NCBI RefSeq assembly: GCF_026914265.1
Contig: NC_069124.1
Location: 29,937,423 to 30,001,422 of the forward strand
DNA length: 64,000 bases
Direction: 5' to 3'
From: Mya arenaria
Taxonomy: Eukaryota > Mollusca > Bivalvia > Myida > Myidae
Shown here: piece after piece, positions 1-11,666 of the stretch
Position numbering within the stretch: position 1 is the first letter of the stretch
How the letters are laid out: every line of letters starts with the position of its first letter
Made by a program: the position numbers and the translations under genes
The notes under the pieces: model-generated
Told to the model about the DNA's origin: nothing
The model's input: only the letters and a program-made list of their open reading frames with translations
The model's database searches: none

Positions 1-585
1 AATAATTGCATCCTTGACACTAAAAAGAGTTCAGAAATAGCAATATTCCAGACAACACTTTATTGAGTGGCATTTGTCACTTTCCTATAACAGCATTTCT
101 TGCAATTAGCTTATGATACTGAAGCTAGCATAGATCTTAAGGAATAAAATTGTTTTGGGATTTATTTCATCATATTCCAATATAATTTTTTCTAGCCACT
201 TCATAGATACATATGTACATGTGAAAAAAGAATGGCAGCTTCCGGTCGCCATGGTTTTAATGATGAAAGTTTGAGAATGTTATTTATATGTTGTTTTTTC
301 CATATAAGATTTTAAATGGTATTGAATGTAAATTGCTGAAAATGAGTGTTAAAAAAGTGCTGTAATTTAGTTTAGTGGCCAAAGGTTGAGACGCTGATAA
401 AACCAACCATACCCAACCATACCGAGGGCCTAGCTCAAGACTGTTGTACCATCTTCTATTTCTATATTGAGATACAGCCGTCTTGCACCAAGTCCTTGAT
501 ACGTTAATTTTGAGTTTAAATTGGGCTTTTATATTTACTAACAAATTAATCTGATTCTGGAGACTTATTCAATATTGTTCTTATT

Positions 586-733
586 CTTGATATTAGAGAC
601 GCCTCAGTGATTCCATTCAGTCCATTGGTCAGTTATTTTTACTGTCCAATCATAACACTCTTGATATTAGACACGCCTCAGTGATTCCATTCAGTCAATT
701 GGTCAGTTATTTTTACTGTCCAGTCATAACATT
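586..733 (+). repeat. 74-bp tandem duplication
   Basis: CTTGATATTAGAGACGCCTC begins a 74-bp segment repeated once with a few changes. It contains GGTCAGTTATTTTTACTGTC. The flanks to 1800 hold nothing else I recognise. Confidence 0.75.
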
Positions 734-1811
734 TGGATTAAAATCTTAAAATTAAATAAAGTCTTTGGAGTTTATTGAATATACCCACTGACCTTGATTC
801 ATAAATATATAATTAATATTGCACAGTATATTAGTCGGTGACACTCTGGACACTCAAGGCTTTTCCATCAACTGTGTCCTTAATTATTATTTTATTATCA
901 GTTGATTAGTGTGCACAAATTTTTATTCTTACAGAGGTCATTAGGATCAGGTTAATTTGTCCAGTGTTCATGTATACTTGATGGATATTGTAAGCATGTA
1001 AAGGTCTCTTGCACTGAAACAATGTTAATATGAAATGTGTTTTAATGTAAATTAAACATTTGATAGGATTTTACAATTAATAAATGATGTAAAGTGTATT
1101 TAGTTGTTAATGTAGCTGTGGCTTGTGGCGACCTCTTTGAGGCCTCTCAAAATTGATAACAGTTCTGGTTTCTATTAAAGAAACATAATCAAGCTGTCCG
1201 ATTTCGTCACAATGGAGCTAAAAGAAATTGGTATTAACTATGAAGATGTGGTCAGGTTGCTGACAATTTGAGGCGAATTAGTTTAGTTTCCTTGCACAGT
1301 CTTTATAAGTAGTAATGTAACCTCAACACATCTTCATGTAACTTGTCATAGAGGTTCACAATGGGTAGGTGATGTGGTGTACCCATGTTTATTTTTTCAC
1401 GGTCACAAACTTTGGGCTACTCTCTTTTAGTGACAATTGCTACTGACGTGGTGGCTTTTTCTGAACTTGTTTACCAAATTTAATACTTGGCAAAATGTTG
1501 GCCACATGTAGCCGATGCGTTGCATACCCTGGTACAGCACCTGTGATGTGCTTTTGTCTGAAGCCACTGAAGGTCACAAACTAAGGTTAATATTCGTAAG
1601 GTTATTGTTGGAATGACTTCTTTGTATTTTTTACCGGCATGATGAGAAGTAGTGCAAGGCACACTTTCAGTTTCAAACATCTTTGTATTTTCGGTGACCA
1701 CCTTGTGTCAGTCACAAGATACACTAATGCACTTGGGAAATTATACCCAAGTAGTGTCTGCCCTTTGATCTGTATATACAGGCGTTCTGACCTTAAGGAT
1801 TAATCATGAAA

Positions 1812-2095
1812 AACTAGCGTATCCAGTTGGGGGAGGGGCGCACCCGGCGGCCAACCAAACCCCCTAAAATCGTCCAGCCAACTCTTTATTTTAGTATAAG
1901 AGAAAAAAGTAATAAAATACTCTCAAAATACACAGTTTAGGTCCAATTGTTAAAAAAATAAATGGCGGAGCACTCTCAAACCCCCCTCCCAACACTTTTA
2001 ACCAAATAGATTTCGGTTCTAAGGGCGGCGCGCAAGTTAAAAGATAACGCCCCTATATTTCGCCCCCTCTAACAACTCCTGGGTCCGCCCCTGCT
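1812..2095 (-). repeat. Dispersed repeat fragment, GC-rich
   Basis: On the minus strand it begins CAGGGGCGGACCCAGGAG and is rich in G/C runs. GGGGCGGACCCAGG is a common start of dispersed repeats in invertebrate genomes. Boundaries are approximate. Confidence 0.35.
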
Positions 2096-2374
2096 TCGGA
2101 CTGTTTTACAGTTGTAAATATTGATTTTATGCTCAGGCATTTGCATTTAAACAGTGTGAAATACCTTGAAATGAATATAAACGAACTCATTATGTTAGGG
2201 ATAGAGAATTGGGCGGTGTGACAAAAACCAGCTGTCAATGTCAACAGCGATGGATGTCAAATTCCCTACAACATGAGAGGGTGGTGTGGGGGGTGGGGGG
2301 CGCAGAAAATAACACGCGACCCCGTCCTTGTCCTGACTAACAAAGATAGACAAGTCTTTCTAGTCTGTTGTTAC

Positions 2375-2380
2375 TTTATT
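2375..2380 (-). terminator. Poly(A) signal of the EEP gene
   Basis: AATAAA on the minus strand (TTTATT on plus), about 120 bases after the stop codon of the EEP gene. Position and sequence fit a canonical polyadenylation signal. Confidence 0.5.
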
Positions 2381-2500
2381 TTGCATTTAGACATTTAACA
2401 AACCTTATATATACAAACATTTGTCACATAAGTCACATACAGTTCATGTAAATCTGTTGATAATCGATGCATCAATTACAATGTGTATTATTTCCATCGT

Positions 2501-2584
2501 CTACCGCCTATACAGTGTCAACCGGATCCCGAAATGGTCGGAGGCCGGAAACGTCTTTCCCGGGAGATTGTTGTCAAGCACTCT
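2501..2584 (-). CDS. EEP hydrolase exon 7 (SDHFG motif, stop)
   Basis: Acceptor TTTTTCAG|AGAGTG; phase 0; 27 codons plus TAG. It encodes NNLPGKTFPASDHFGIRLTL, the C-terminal Ser-Asp-His block that closes the EEP active site. This short exon was found by following the frame; its motif supports the whole gene model. Confidence 0.88.
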   Translation of the reverse strand, partial: RVLDNNLPGKTFPASDHFGIRLTLYRR

Positions 2585-5500
2585 CTGAAAAACTCGCACC
2601 CATAAATGACCTGCATCATGAATTTACCAGGCTGGGAGCATTTTTTCAAGATACTACTTATTATAACATAAAGGATGTCTTGATTGCATTGGTAAATTCC
2701 GTAATAGATGTATAATATCGGTATGCATGTGTTGTGGAAAGTACACACGAACTTAAACCATAGAGTATTAATACGGAGCTGGTACTATTTTTTTGGCCCA
2801 AGACCAGAGGGCATTAGGAACACCTCGGCCATTATCTAACAGAATTGACGGGAATGGCCGAGTTGTTACGATTGGAGAGGAGTTCTGTAAAGCGACAAGT
2901 GGTTGTTATATATTTAACGCACTTCAAACTATTTTAAACATCATGCTTTTCATGTAAAGGACAAGGCAATGAGATAATTTGAATTATTTGTATTTTGTAG
3001 GGTACTATAAAAGTCCCCTTAATTTTACAATATCTGGCAATAAGATAAGTGACACAAAAAATCAATTATTTTCGGTTAAGTTTAAATGCCTTGCCGATTA
3101 AGGAATAAACTAGTTTCCGAGTTGGTTTGGTGTTTTTTCCATAGTTTTTTTTTAGTACAGGTCAATCCCAGAACGAAGCTGTTCGTCCTACGAAAAGACA
3201 CTCCATTGGCGTATAACGCCATTTGACCAGAAATCCATCTTAGTTCACGTTGTTTACAAATATGAAGGCACAGGAATATAAATGATTTTGTTTTCTTTAT
3301 TCATATAGTATTACTTTTTGTCCTTGTGAAATGAGGAATTTCAGAGATTCATTTGGTTACATTCAGGGTCCGCCGCGCGTAGTGTTTACGACAAATTAGG
3401 GCTAAAATGCCCCGGCTATTACTTGAGTGAATGTTATAATAGTTTACTACAACTATTAAAATATTTTTTTTGGTAATCGAATATTCGAATATTCGTTCGA
3501 AAGAATTACAGAATATTCGAATATCAATTTTGCCATTCGTTTGCATCCCTAAATTAATAACTTAATTATGTGTTACTGACGGTAGCGGCGATGGCGGTGA
3601 GGTTCCTGACAAGCACGTGGTCTAGGAGGAGGTTCCGTCTGGCGCCAGACAATGGGTTGTAGCAGCACCACGTACACAGCCCCATGGTTTCAGTGAACAA
3701 ATCCGCGTACCGGTGCCGCAGTGCGTACCAGAAAGACTCTGGCCAAACAGATCAAACGTGATCAAGCTGCACTCTCACAGATTGGCCATTATTTTTAGTC
3801 ACAAAATCAGCTGATTTTGGCATCAGTGTTTTTCAAATCATGCATGTAGGATAACACACAATTGAACAGATCTCAATTATTTAGAAAACTGCCGAATTAT
3901 TCATTTTTGTTAAAGCTTTAGTAACGCTTTTAGGCATAAAACATCAATGTTCAAGCATAAATATTAAAAGCTACGATCTGATCTTTTAACAGCAGTCTTA
4001 AATCACCGGTTTGCCGACGTTTACGAACAATTTGGCTCATTTTAAGACAAAAAATAAAAACTTGTTAAAGCGTTCAATCTGTGAGAGTGCAGCTTTAAAT
4101 AATACTCAGATATAAACAGTTCCCTTATCAAATCAATTGCTACAGGATAGTTAAAATGATAAACGGTTTGCATGGATTGAAATCGAAATAAAATACTACA
4201 AGGAGGCATTTGTACATTCCTGGGGTGGTATTTGATATTCAACTTAAGTTAATGTTATGGTCATACATCATTGAATTCATTTACTCTATTGGTCAGTTAT
4301 TTCTAACAAGTAATCCGATTAGCTACACCATTCTCAGATCCAATTAAGATCAATATTGAATACCAGCCAATACAACGATCGGTGACATCAATCCAATTCA
4401 CCTTCAACTGCACCTTAATCCGATATACCTTGGATCTCTGGCTGTACGTGCGTGGCGGGTATGTAAGGCCCGGCGTTCAGGTCGCCCATAATGACGGCTT
4501 GGGGCGCCTCCTTCAGGACCTCCACCAGCTGTCGTAACTCAGCCAGGTTCTGCTCACGCCAACTTCCGAACTCGAGACCTGTGCATACACGCTTCAATCA
4601 ATATTATGTTAACAAATTTATAAAAAAAAATGGTTAAGGCTTCCTTTGGACTGAATAACGTTGTGTTATAGAGACCGGCTGGTCATCTCATAAATGTTGA
4701 TCAGACTGAAGGCTGTGGCAGATTCTATGTTCAAAAGTCGCGATACTTGCACCCGTTTCTAAGAAAATCGAGAAAGTCACTATTCAATCATCGCGATCCC
4801 TGTCATCTCATTTAAGCTGCACTCTCACAGATTTACCATTTTTACAACTTTTTAATTTTTTGTCTTGGAAAGAGCAAATTTTTGCGTAAATATCTGTAAA
4901 CCAATGATATAAGATTGCTGACAAAAAAGTCAGATCGTAGATTTTCATATTTCCGTTCGAAGATTAATGTTTTATGGCTTAAACCGTTACTAACGGTTTA
5001 AGAAAAATACATAAAACATCATTTTTGTACTTTAATATAAAAATCTGCTATCTGATTTTTTGTCAGCAGTCTTATATCACTGGTTTCTATGGATTTTCGC
5101 AAAAAATGGCTCGTTCCAAGACAAAAAATAAAAAAAGTTGTCAAAACGTTCAATCTGTGAGAGAGAAGCTTTAAAGGGAAACTATTTCGTTTGGCCGTCA
5201 ATAACGATGATTCTGCTTTCCATAAAGGGGATTAAGACAAACTGGAAATATTGTCATTTAAATGCCAACCCTGTATATAAAAGTGACATTTTTCAAAATC
5301 TCTTGTGTCGCAGAGGTCCAGGAATCAAAAACTCGTTTGGAAACAAATTCAGGTCAAATCTTTTTTTATTTAGAGGTCTCATCGTGTCTCTAAACACGCC
5401 TGTTGTCGGGATTCACTTGCTGTTTAAAGTACCCTACTCAATACTTATCCGTCGCCCCTTCCCATGTGGGCCAAAATATTCATACATGTAGTAGCATAAC

Positions 5501-8500
5501 TTGACTTAATAACTTGGAAGATGATCCCTGGCGTTGAAACTTGAAAAAAAAAACATGCATGTTGGTAGAAATTGATAACAACAATCTTTTGAAATAACTG
5601 TCAGTTAAAGCATTAAAGTAACATATTGGACTATTCTTTAAAGTGACACTCTTATTCAAAAATAACACATGTATAACAAACATCAATATTGACTGATAAA
5701 CTTAAAACTACTTACTAGATAATGCATTTATGGAAAATATAAATTACTGATAACAAGATTGTAAATAATAGCAGAAAGCGCAAAAATATTAAATGATTGG
5801 TGAATGCTAAAAGATTTACTGTGGTCTACTTTAGTCTCATAAGGTAGAAATACCGTGTGTTATGCTCATTTTCTTCAAATTAAACTCGGTATCCTTCATA
5901 AGAACCATTGTTTTTCGACATGTATTCATCCTTTTTGGAATATGAAAACAAAATTATAAATTGTGGTAAATCTTATTTGGGAGTAAGAGAGCTGCGCTGT
6001 GTAGTTCCAGCACCTACTGCAAAGACTTACCTGCGAAGTAAGGCGGGCCCAGGTCTGCTGTTGTGTGGGTACAGGCGATTGTACCTACTCCCTCGACCTG
6101 AAAAAGTGGTACATACATGTAAAACATATAGTACATGTAATGACAATCATTTTTAAAACAGTATGTCTGGCATCAATTTCTCGAAACTTCACTCTCACAG
6201 ATTGACCGTTTTGACAACTTTTTTCTTGTCTTAGAATGAGCAAATTTTAAGGTTAATTTCTGGAAACCATTTCTGATATAAAACTGCTGACAAAAGAACA
6301 AATCGCACTTTTCCATATTTCCATATTTACATTCAAAAATTGAATGTTACTAACGCTTTAATAAAAATGAAAGTTTCGGCATTTTCCCAAACAATTGAGA
6401 TCTGTTCTATTGTGAGTTGTCTTATATGACTGAATTGAAGGCATTGATACGAAAATCAGCTGATTCTGATGCAAAAACAAAAAACATGTCAAAACTGTCA
6501 ATTAAGTTAAGCTTTATTTTTTGTTTTTCCATAATCTACGTACTACGTACTACTTAAAGTGTTTTTAGACTTTAGATATGAATGATCTTTATGATAATCA
6601 CAATAAACCATTTTTCATACTTGTATATCAAAATCAAATTAAGTATGTCTCTTAAGTTTAAGAAGTTATGAAAGTGTTGGACCAGGGCCTATTTTCACTC
6701 AGACTCAACACTCAAATCTGCAAATCATTTTCATTTCACTGTTACAGCTACTAACATAACATTGATGGTGAATGTTTTTACTATATAACTATTTTGCCGT
6801 TATTTTTCACATATCTTTTGCACGAGGAAAGGAATGCCAGGATGATTTTCTTATCATTTTATAAATCTGAGTCAAGGCTAGGACTTAAAGGGACTGTACA
6901 CCAGATTGGCACCAAAAAAAGTTTTTTTTCTGTAACGAATCTCAGGACAATTATCTAATAGAATGTGTTACGCTTTGATATCATAATTGTAAACAAAAGT
7001 ACCAAAATGTAAAAAAAAATGTGTTGGAGACCGGGTTTGAACCCGTGTCGCCAAAATTACAGTCCAGCGTCGTATCCACTAAGCTACTACGGCTTACTCT
7101 AAATGGGTGACATAATTAAGCTATACACCTACCTTGGTAATATCACGTGATAACACCAACTAGCCAATCACGCATAAGGAGTGAATTCTACCTGGTAGAC
7201 ATACCCAGTAATCTTTTTTAATGGAAAAATACAAAATAACTGCTAAATTTAAATAATTTGTAAACTATGGTACTTCAGTTAGTAAGTTTCAATGCATTGT
7301 ACACATCGATGCCAAGTTTATGTCAATTTTCGCTATTTTATCATACGGAGCACAGCCCCTTTAAGATTGTTTGTAAACATGAACCCTACATCTCATTGTT
7401 CAAGTACAGGAACTTGCTATTATGAGAAAAGTTAAAGCGAACGAATCTATTGTCCGAGACAAAGTGAGACGTCACCTCCACAATGCGCAAGAATCGCCAC
7501 CCACCTCCGCCGTAATGTATCCCCGGGGAATAAATTGTGCGCCATCAAAGAATCTGTGCATGCGCACGTGCCGTAGCGGAAGTCTGCTTAGCAATAGAAG
7601 ACCCGGAACATTGAACCGGGAGCCAACATTCTCTACGCACCTATAACAAAATGTATGAATGCAAACTGTAAGGCGAGTTATAAAAAAAGTGTTTAAAAAT
7701 TGCACATGAACGATGATGGTTCAGGAGTATGGCGCTATGGTGAGATGAGCGTTACGTTGGGCATGCGGCCACTATATACGGGGGTTCCGTTCGTAACATG
7801 GGGCATGCGGCCAGTCGCTATGTGGGTTCCGTTCGTTACATGGGACATGCGGCCACTCACTATGGGGGTTTCGTTCGTAGCGTGAGAAATGCGGCCACTC
7901 ACTATTAGTGTTCCGTTCGTAACGTGGGACATGCGGCCACACACTTTTTTTGGGGGGGGGGGGGGGGCGGCGGTTCCGTTCGTAACATGGGACATGCGGC
8001 CACACATTTTGGGGGTTCCGTTCGTAACATTGGTCATGCGGCCACACCCTATGAGGGTTCCGTTAGTAGCGTGAGAAATGCAGCCACTCACTATTGGTGT
8101 TCCGTTCGTAACGTGTGACATGCGGCCAAACACTATGGGGGTTCCGTTCGTAACATGGGTCATGCGGCCACACGATGGGGGTCCCGTCGTAACATTGGAC
8201 ATGCGGCCACACACTGTTGTTATTCCGTTCGTAACATGGGTCATGCGGCCACTAAATATGGGGGTTCTGTTCGTAACGTGGGACATGCGGCCACTCACAA
8301 TGGGGATTCCGTTCGTAACGTGGGACATTCGGCCACTCACTATGGGGATTCCGTTCGTAACGTGGGACATGCGGCCACTCACAATGGGGATTCCGTTCGT
8401 AACGTGGGACATGCAGCCACTCACTATGGGGATTCCGTTCGTAACGTGGGACATGCGGCAACTCATAATGGGGATTCCGTTCGTTACGTGGGACATGCGG

Positions 8501-11500
8501 CCACTCACTATGGGGATTCCGTTCGTTACGTGGGACATGCGGTCACTCACAATGGGGATTCCGTTCGTAACGTGGGACATGCGGCCACTCGCTATAGGGG
8601 TTATGTTAATATGTTATATCTTCTAGCTTTAATACAAAATTGACGAAATTTAATCATCCAGTAAATGTGTATGATGCCTGCCATGTAAGCTACAATTCCT
8701 CAGTGGTGTTGGTGTTTGCCATAAGCATTCTCTGAAAATACTACCGTCGCCACTTCTCACTTCATAGAATTTCAATATTTCTCCAATTGTATACCATAAA
8801 ATTAGTGAGTTTAGCTATTATAAAGGGACTTTAGATATGTTTTAGATAGATATTTAGATCATTAGTGTACACGCACTACCAAGGGTGTTCAAATCAATTT
8901 GTTTTTATCAAAGAGTTTACAAGCTATGGGTCTTTTTTAAGAAGAGCAGTCCAGTGTCGCGTTTATATCTTATCAAAACAAAACAGAATGTTTTGATAAA
9001 TGTATTGTCAATCGAAACACCTCGGCTATTATCTAACAGAACTGACTCCATTCGGAGCTCCTCGGCCATTTTTATCAAAAACAACCTCGGATGTATTTGG
9101 ACGGTTTACATACTCAAAAAGAGGTACGTTTAAGTCCGCTGCATGTAGATCGCGTAGTAATTTTATCTAGCAGTTAAACTTTATGACTTTACTCTTGGAA
9201 ATATTAATAATGTTTGCAATAATATACTTCACTGACAATCAGTTTAAACTCAGGTCAATAAATACAATTCTAAAACACTACATTTCATAAATGATATAAT
9301 TCAAAATTTTACGAACTACTTGATATACCGGCATACATCCGAGGTTGTTTTCGATAAAATGGCCGAGGAGTTCCGAATGAACTGACTCGAAGCTTGCCGG
9401 AGATGACCGAGAGGTTACGATTGATGTATAATTGTTTATTACCTTGACATTAGATGTTCGATGCCGGACAGGGCGAGGCACGTTATGCATGGCTGTTCAA
9501 GCGTCTCAAACAGGTGGCACGTGTCCCGGGCACACGTCAACAGCGCCATCTCTCCATCCGCGTGCATGCAGTGAGCCATCAGACAGGGCATGAACTCCGT
9601 GGTAAAGCCGAGCGTCATACACGGAGCGTCCATGGCAGGCGTTGGCCCCAGCGTGCCAGCGGAGTTGTGGAGAGCGCTATACGTGAATAGGAAGTCTTCG
9701 CCGGCAGCATTAAGGATTCTCTCCATGTCATCGGAATACCAGACCTTGGATGGTTTTAAATATGCAACTTAAAGCTGCACTCTCACAGATTGAACGTTTT
9801 GATATTTTTTTTGTCTTAAAACGAGCCAATTTTTGCAAAAATCCATGGAAACTAGTTATATAAGACTGCTGGCAAAAAAAATAGATCGTAGATTTTTATA
9901 TTTAAGTTCAAACATTGATGTTTATGCATTTATCTTAAACCATAAAACAATAATTTTCGAACGGAAATATGAAAATCTGCGATCTGATCTTTTGTCGGCA
10001 ATCTTATATCATTGGTTTGCAGATATTTGCGCAAAAAATTGCTCCTTCCAAGAATTTTTTTTTTGTAAAAATGTTAAATCTGTGAGAGTGCAGCTTTAAG
10101 TCAATCTTATGGTCATACATCATTAACTTCATTTATTGAGTTGATCAGTTATTTATACCACGCACTCGGATTGGCTTAATTGTTCTTAGGTTCCGGCAAG
10201 ATCAATATTGAATACCACTCCTTAACAAAATGGAACGCAAAATCTACTTAGAATACAACCTACATTTACAGCCAATGAAATTGCAGAAAGGCAATCATTA
10301 AGTACTAGGCTTAATCATTAAGAATTTCAATTTTCGCGGGCGTGAAAGGTCCGCCCACTGCAGCCACTCCCTGCATCATATTTTGCGTTGACAATGTGTC
10401 AGCCAATGAGGTTGTATTTAAAGTCAGTTAGATGACCTGAATTAAAATCTTAATGATTAAGAAGGGCTCGTTTGCTAAGCTCACTCTGCCCATTCTTACT
10501 CATTTAAGATGTTAATTAAAGTCATCTAACTAAATTATATAAACTCAAATATTTGAATAGCCCTTCAAATCAGTCGAAGACCTCTTTAATTGAGTTAAGA
10601 GCTCTCTAAGTATGTGTTACTATCATGATTGTATATAACATTTGCTAGCAACAATTCATTTGGTAAAAATATCATTTGAAGTGAGCTCTTACTAATTCAA
10701 TCCTGGGGACAACAAATGATTTATGCATGGGTCCAATTCTAATAAATCCGTTCTTATCCACTTTTGCTTTGAAGAAAGCTAGTATTCTGTTAATGAGCTC
10801 TTTAATTCAATTATTATTTGAGATTGGAGATATCTCCAATTGAATAAGAAAGGTTTCTGGGTAAGAAAGCCCTACTATTCGATTGCAGAGCTCTTTAATT
10901 CAGTTCATTTGGAGATATCTTCAATTGAATTAGAAAGGTTTCTAATTTAGAGAGCCCTACAATTCGATTGAAGAGCCCTTTAATTCAGTTGATTTGGAGA
11001 TATCTTCAATTGAATTAGAAAGGTCTCTAATTTAGAGAGCCCTACAATTCGATTGAAGAGCTCTTTTATTCAGTTGATTTGGAGATATCTTCAATTGAAT
11101 TAGAAAGGTCTCTAATTTAGAGAGCCCTACAATTCGATTGAAGAGCTCTTTTATTCAGTTGATTTGGAGATATCTTCAATTGAATTAGAAAGGTCTCTAA
11201 TTTAGAGAGCCCTACAATTCGATTGAAGAGCTCTTTTATTCAGTTGATTTGGAGATATCTTCAATTGAATTGTAGAGCTCTCCAAATAATTTAAAGATGT
11301 CTCTTATTCAATTGATGCTATGATTAATTTGATTTGAGCCATCTTTAATTGAACTTCGAGTCGATTTTATTATTATTATTATTATTAAAAGCTCTTCAAA
11401 TATTTGAGTTGATGAAGATTTGTCGTTCCCTTTTAACAGAGAGGGAAAAGACACATAACATGTACATGTACAATCAATCAATGAACTCCTACCTCTTGTA

Positions 11501-11666
11501 GACAGACAACCTCCGCGTCCAGGGCCCGGATGGCCGCACCCACTTCCTGCCGCCTCTCCTCATAATGCCCCACCCGCGGGGTGAGTCCAGTGTTAAAAGT
11601 TACGATGTCCACCCGATCCGCACCACAGCACAAGCCGAGCAGGACGGGAAGGAGAAGAGAAACCAT
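2501..11666 (-). CDS. Secreted EEP-superfamily (DNase I-like fold) hydrolase, 7 exons, complete
   Basis: Coding exons are 11493-11666, 9443-9744, 7505-7640, 6031-6097, 4429-4578, 3581-3738 and 2501-2584. Intron phases are 0, 2, 0, 1, 1, 0 and every junction keeps frame, giving 356 aa. The first residues (MVSLLLPVLLGLCCGA) look like a signal peptide, so the protein is probably secreted. EEP landmarks appear in order: TFNTG (metal-binding Asn), CLQEVW (metal-binding Glu), GLLLLSR and FIPRGY, CTHTTA (His), GDLNAG (Asp/Asn), LLDHV, and C-terminal SDHFG (catalytic Asp-His). Members of this family cut phosphodiester bonds in DNA, RNA or phospholipids; the sequence does not fix the substrate. A Cys-rich stretch lies between the Glu motif and FIPRGY. 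The start has an in-frame TGA 21 bases upstream and a good context (A at -3, G at +4). Confident of superfamily and exon structure, not of subfamily. Confidence 0.9.
3465..3552. mobile_element. hAT-like MITE fragment
   Basis: AATCGAATATTCGAATATTC followed by an end ATTCGTTTGCATCCCT resembles one terminus of an AT-palindromic hAT MITE. The other end was not found. Confidence 0.4.
3581..3738 (-). CDS. EEP hydrolase exon 6 (LLDHV motif)
   Basis: Acceptor GCCAG|AGTC and donor ACC|GTCAGT; phase 1 in, 0 out. It encodes ESFWYALRHRYADLF and ends with RRNLLLDHVLVRNLTAIAAT. Reading past the donor hits an in-frame TAA after only four codons (VSNT), so keeping this intron would give a protein without the final SDH motif. 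The exon 7 match shows that splicing at GTCAGT is the productive form. Confidence 0.88.
3764..4098. mobile_element. MITE C copy 1 (TTAA type)
   Basis: 335 bp with inverted ends AAGCTGCACTCTCACAGATT and AATCTGTGAGAGTGCAGCTT. The family ends are TTAA plus AGCTGCACTCTCACAG, fitting a TTAA target duplication; the left TTAA is mutated here. It lies in intron 5 of the EEP gene. Confidence 0.75.
4429..4578 (-). CDS. EEP hydrolase exon 5 (GDLNAG motif)
   Basis: Acceptor CACAG|GTCTCG and donor CAAG|GTATAT; phase 1 in and out. It encodes SWREQNLAELRQLVEVL, a typical EEP helix, followed by AVIMGDLNAGPYIP with the conserved Asp and Asn. High GC relative to the flanks helps mark it as coding. Confidence 0.92.
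4812..5175. mobile_element. MITE C copy 2
   Basis: The left end TTAAGCTGCACTCTCACAG and the right end AATCTGTGAGAGAGAAGCTT are a slightly mutated pair. It lies in intron 4 of the EEP gene. Confidence 0.72.
6031..6097 (-). CDS. EEP hydrolase exon 4 (CTHTTA catalytic His)
   Basis: Short 67-nt exon with acceptor TTTCAG|GTCGAG and a consensus donor GCAG|GTAAGT; phase 0 in, 1 out. It encodes VEGVGTIACTHTTADLG. The His in this strand matches the conserved EEP active-site histidine. Confidence 0.9.
6186..6515. mobile_element. MITE C copy 3, degraded
   Basis: It begins CACTCTCACAGATTGACCG after a mutated end; the right end has decayed to TCAATTAAGTTAAGCTTTA. It lies in intron 3 of the EEP gene. Confidence 0.6.
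6885..7365 (-). repeat. SINE/MITE-like element with an internal tRNA-like region
   Basis: It is bounded by TTAAAGGGACTGTACACC and the inverse-like AGCACAGCCCCTTTAA. On the minus strand, 7026-7092 has an A-box (TAGCTTAGTGG) and a perfect B-box (GGGTTCAAACCC) at tRNA-like spacing. The acceptor stem does not pair, so it is not a functional tRNA. It lies in intron 3 of the EEP gene. Confidence 0.55.
7505..7640 (-). CDS. EEP hydrolase exon 3 (FIPRGY motif)
   Basis: Acceptor TATAG|GTGCG and donor GGAG|GTGGGT; phase 2 in, 0 out. It encodes PGLLLLSRLPL and then FDGAQFIPRGYITAE, a beta-strand pair typical of EEP proteins in which the enzyme core precedes the catalytic His strand. The exon lies just downstream, in transcript order, of the 42-bp minisatellite in intron 2. 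Confidence 0.9.
7744..8606 (+). repeat. 42-bp minisatellite (about 20 copies)
   Basis: The unit is about TTCCGTTCGTAACGTGGGAC followed by ATGCGGCCACTCACTATGGG, period 42. Since 42 is a multiple of 3 and the unit has no stops, several frames stay open on both strands; these are artefacts. A run of 18 G at about 7950-7968 interrupts one unit. The array lies in intron 2 of the EEP gene. Confidence 0.93.
9049..9379. mobile_element. MITE B copy 1, 9-bp TSD
   Basis: 331 bp with long inverted ends, CATTCGGAGCTCCTCGGCCA on the left and GGCCGAGGAGTTCCGAATG on the right, flanked by AACTGACTC on both sides. The interior has CTCGGATGTATTTGGACGGT near the left end. It lies in intron 2 of the EEP gene, inserted into an older related fragment starting at 9015. 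Confidence 0.82.
9443..9744 (-). CDS. EEP hydrolase exon 2 (Cys-rich insert)
   Basis: Acceptor CAAG|GTC and donor CAAG|GTAATA; phase 0 in, 2 out. It encodes VWYSDDMERIL and then about 100 residues with many Met and Cys (for example MPCLMAHCMHADGE and CARDTCHLFE). The Cys pairs suggest disulphides, which fits secretion. This insert is longer than the compact DNase I core and may be lineage-specific. Confidence 0.88.
9769..10099. mobile_element. MITE C copy 4
   Basis: 331 bp with TTAAAGCTGCACTCTCACAG at the left and CTGTGAGAGTGCAGCTTTAA at the right. Both ends carry TTAA. It lies in intron 1 of the EEP gene, just upstream of exon 2. Confidence 0.8.
10793..11285 (+). repeat. 85-bp tandem repeat (about 5-6 copies)
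   Basis: AGAGCCCTAC recurs at 10951, 11036, 11121 and 11206, an exact 85-bp spacing. The unit includes TTGGAGATATCTTCAATTGA and short palindromes (GAGCTC, CAATTG). Outer copies are more diverged. It lies in intron 1 of the EEP gene. Confidence 0.88.
11493..11666 (-). CDS. EEP hydrolase exon 1 (signal peptide, TFNTG and CLQE motifs)
   Basis: 58 codons. A hydrophobic signal peptide is followed by DIVTFNTGL, carrying the conserved metal-binding Asn, and ends in VVCLQE with the metal-binding Glu. The donor is GAG|GTAGGA and the phase is 0. The next exon completes the classic LQEVW motif. Confidence 0.9.

Larger units (their letters stand above)
1..2374. other. 3' flank of the EEP gene, no gene seen
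   Basis: AT-rich sequence with a 74-bp duplication (586-733) and a GC-rich dispersed repeat (1812-2095). All ORFs are short and without recognisable motifs. Confidence 0.6.

Noticed and set aside
7026..7092. tRNA gene on the minus strand
   Set aside because: A- and B-boxes are good, but the acceptor stem does not pair and the region lies inside a SINE-like element.
7735..8643. 281-codon minus-strand and 182/162-codon plus-strand ORFs
   Set aside because: The 42-bp repeat is stop-free in several frames on both strands and lies in an intron of the EEP gene.
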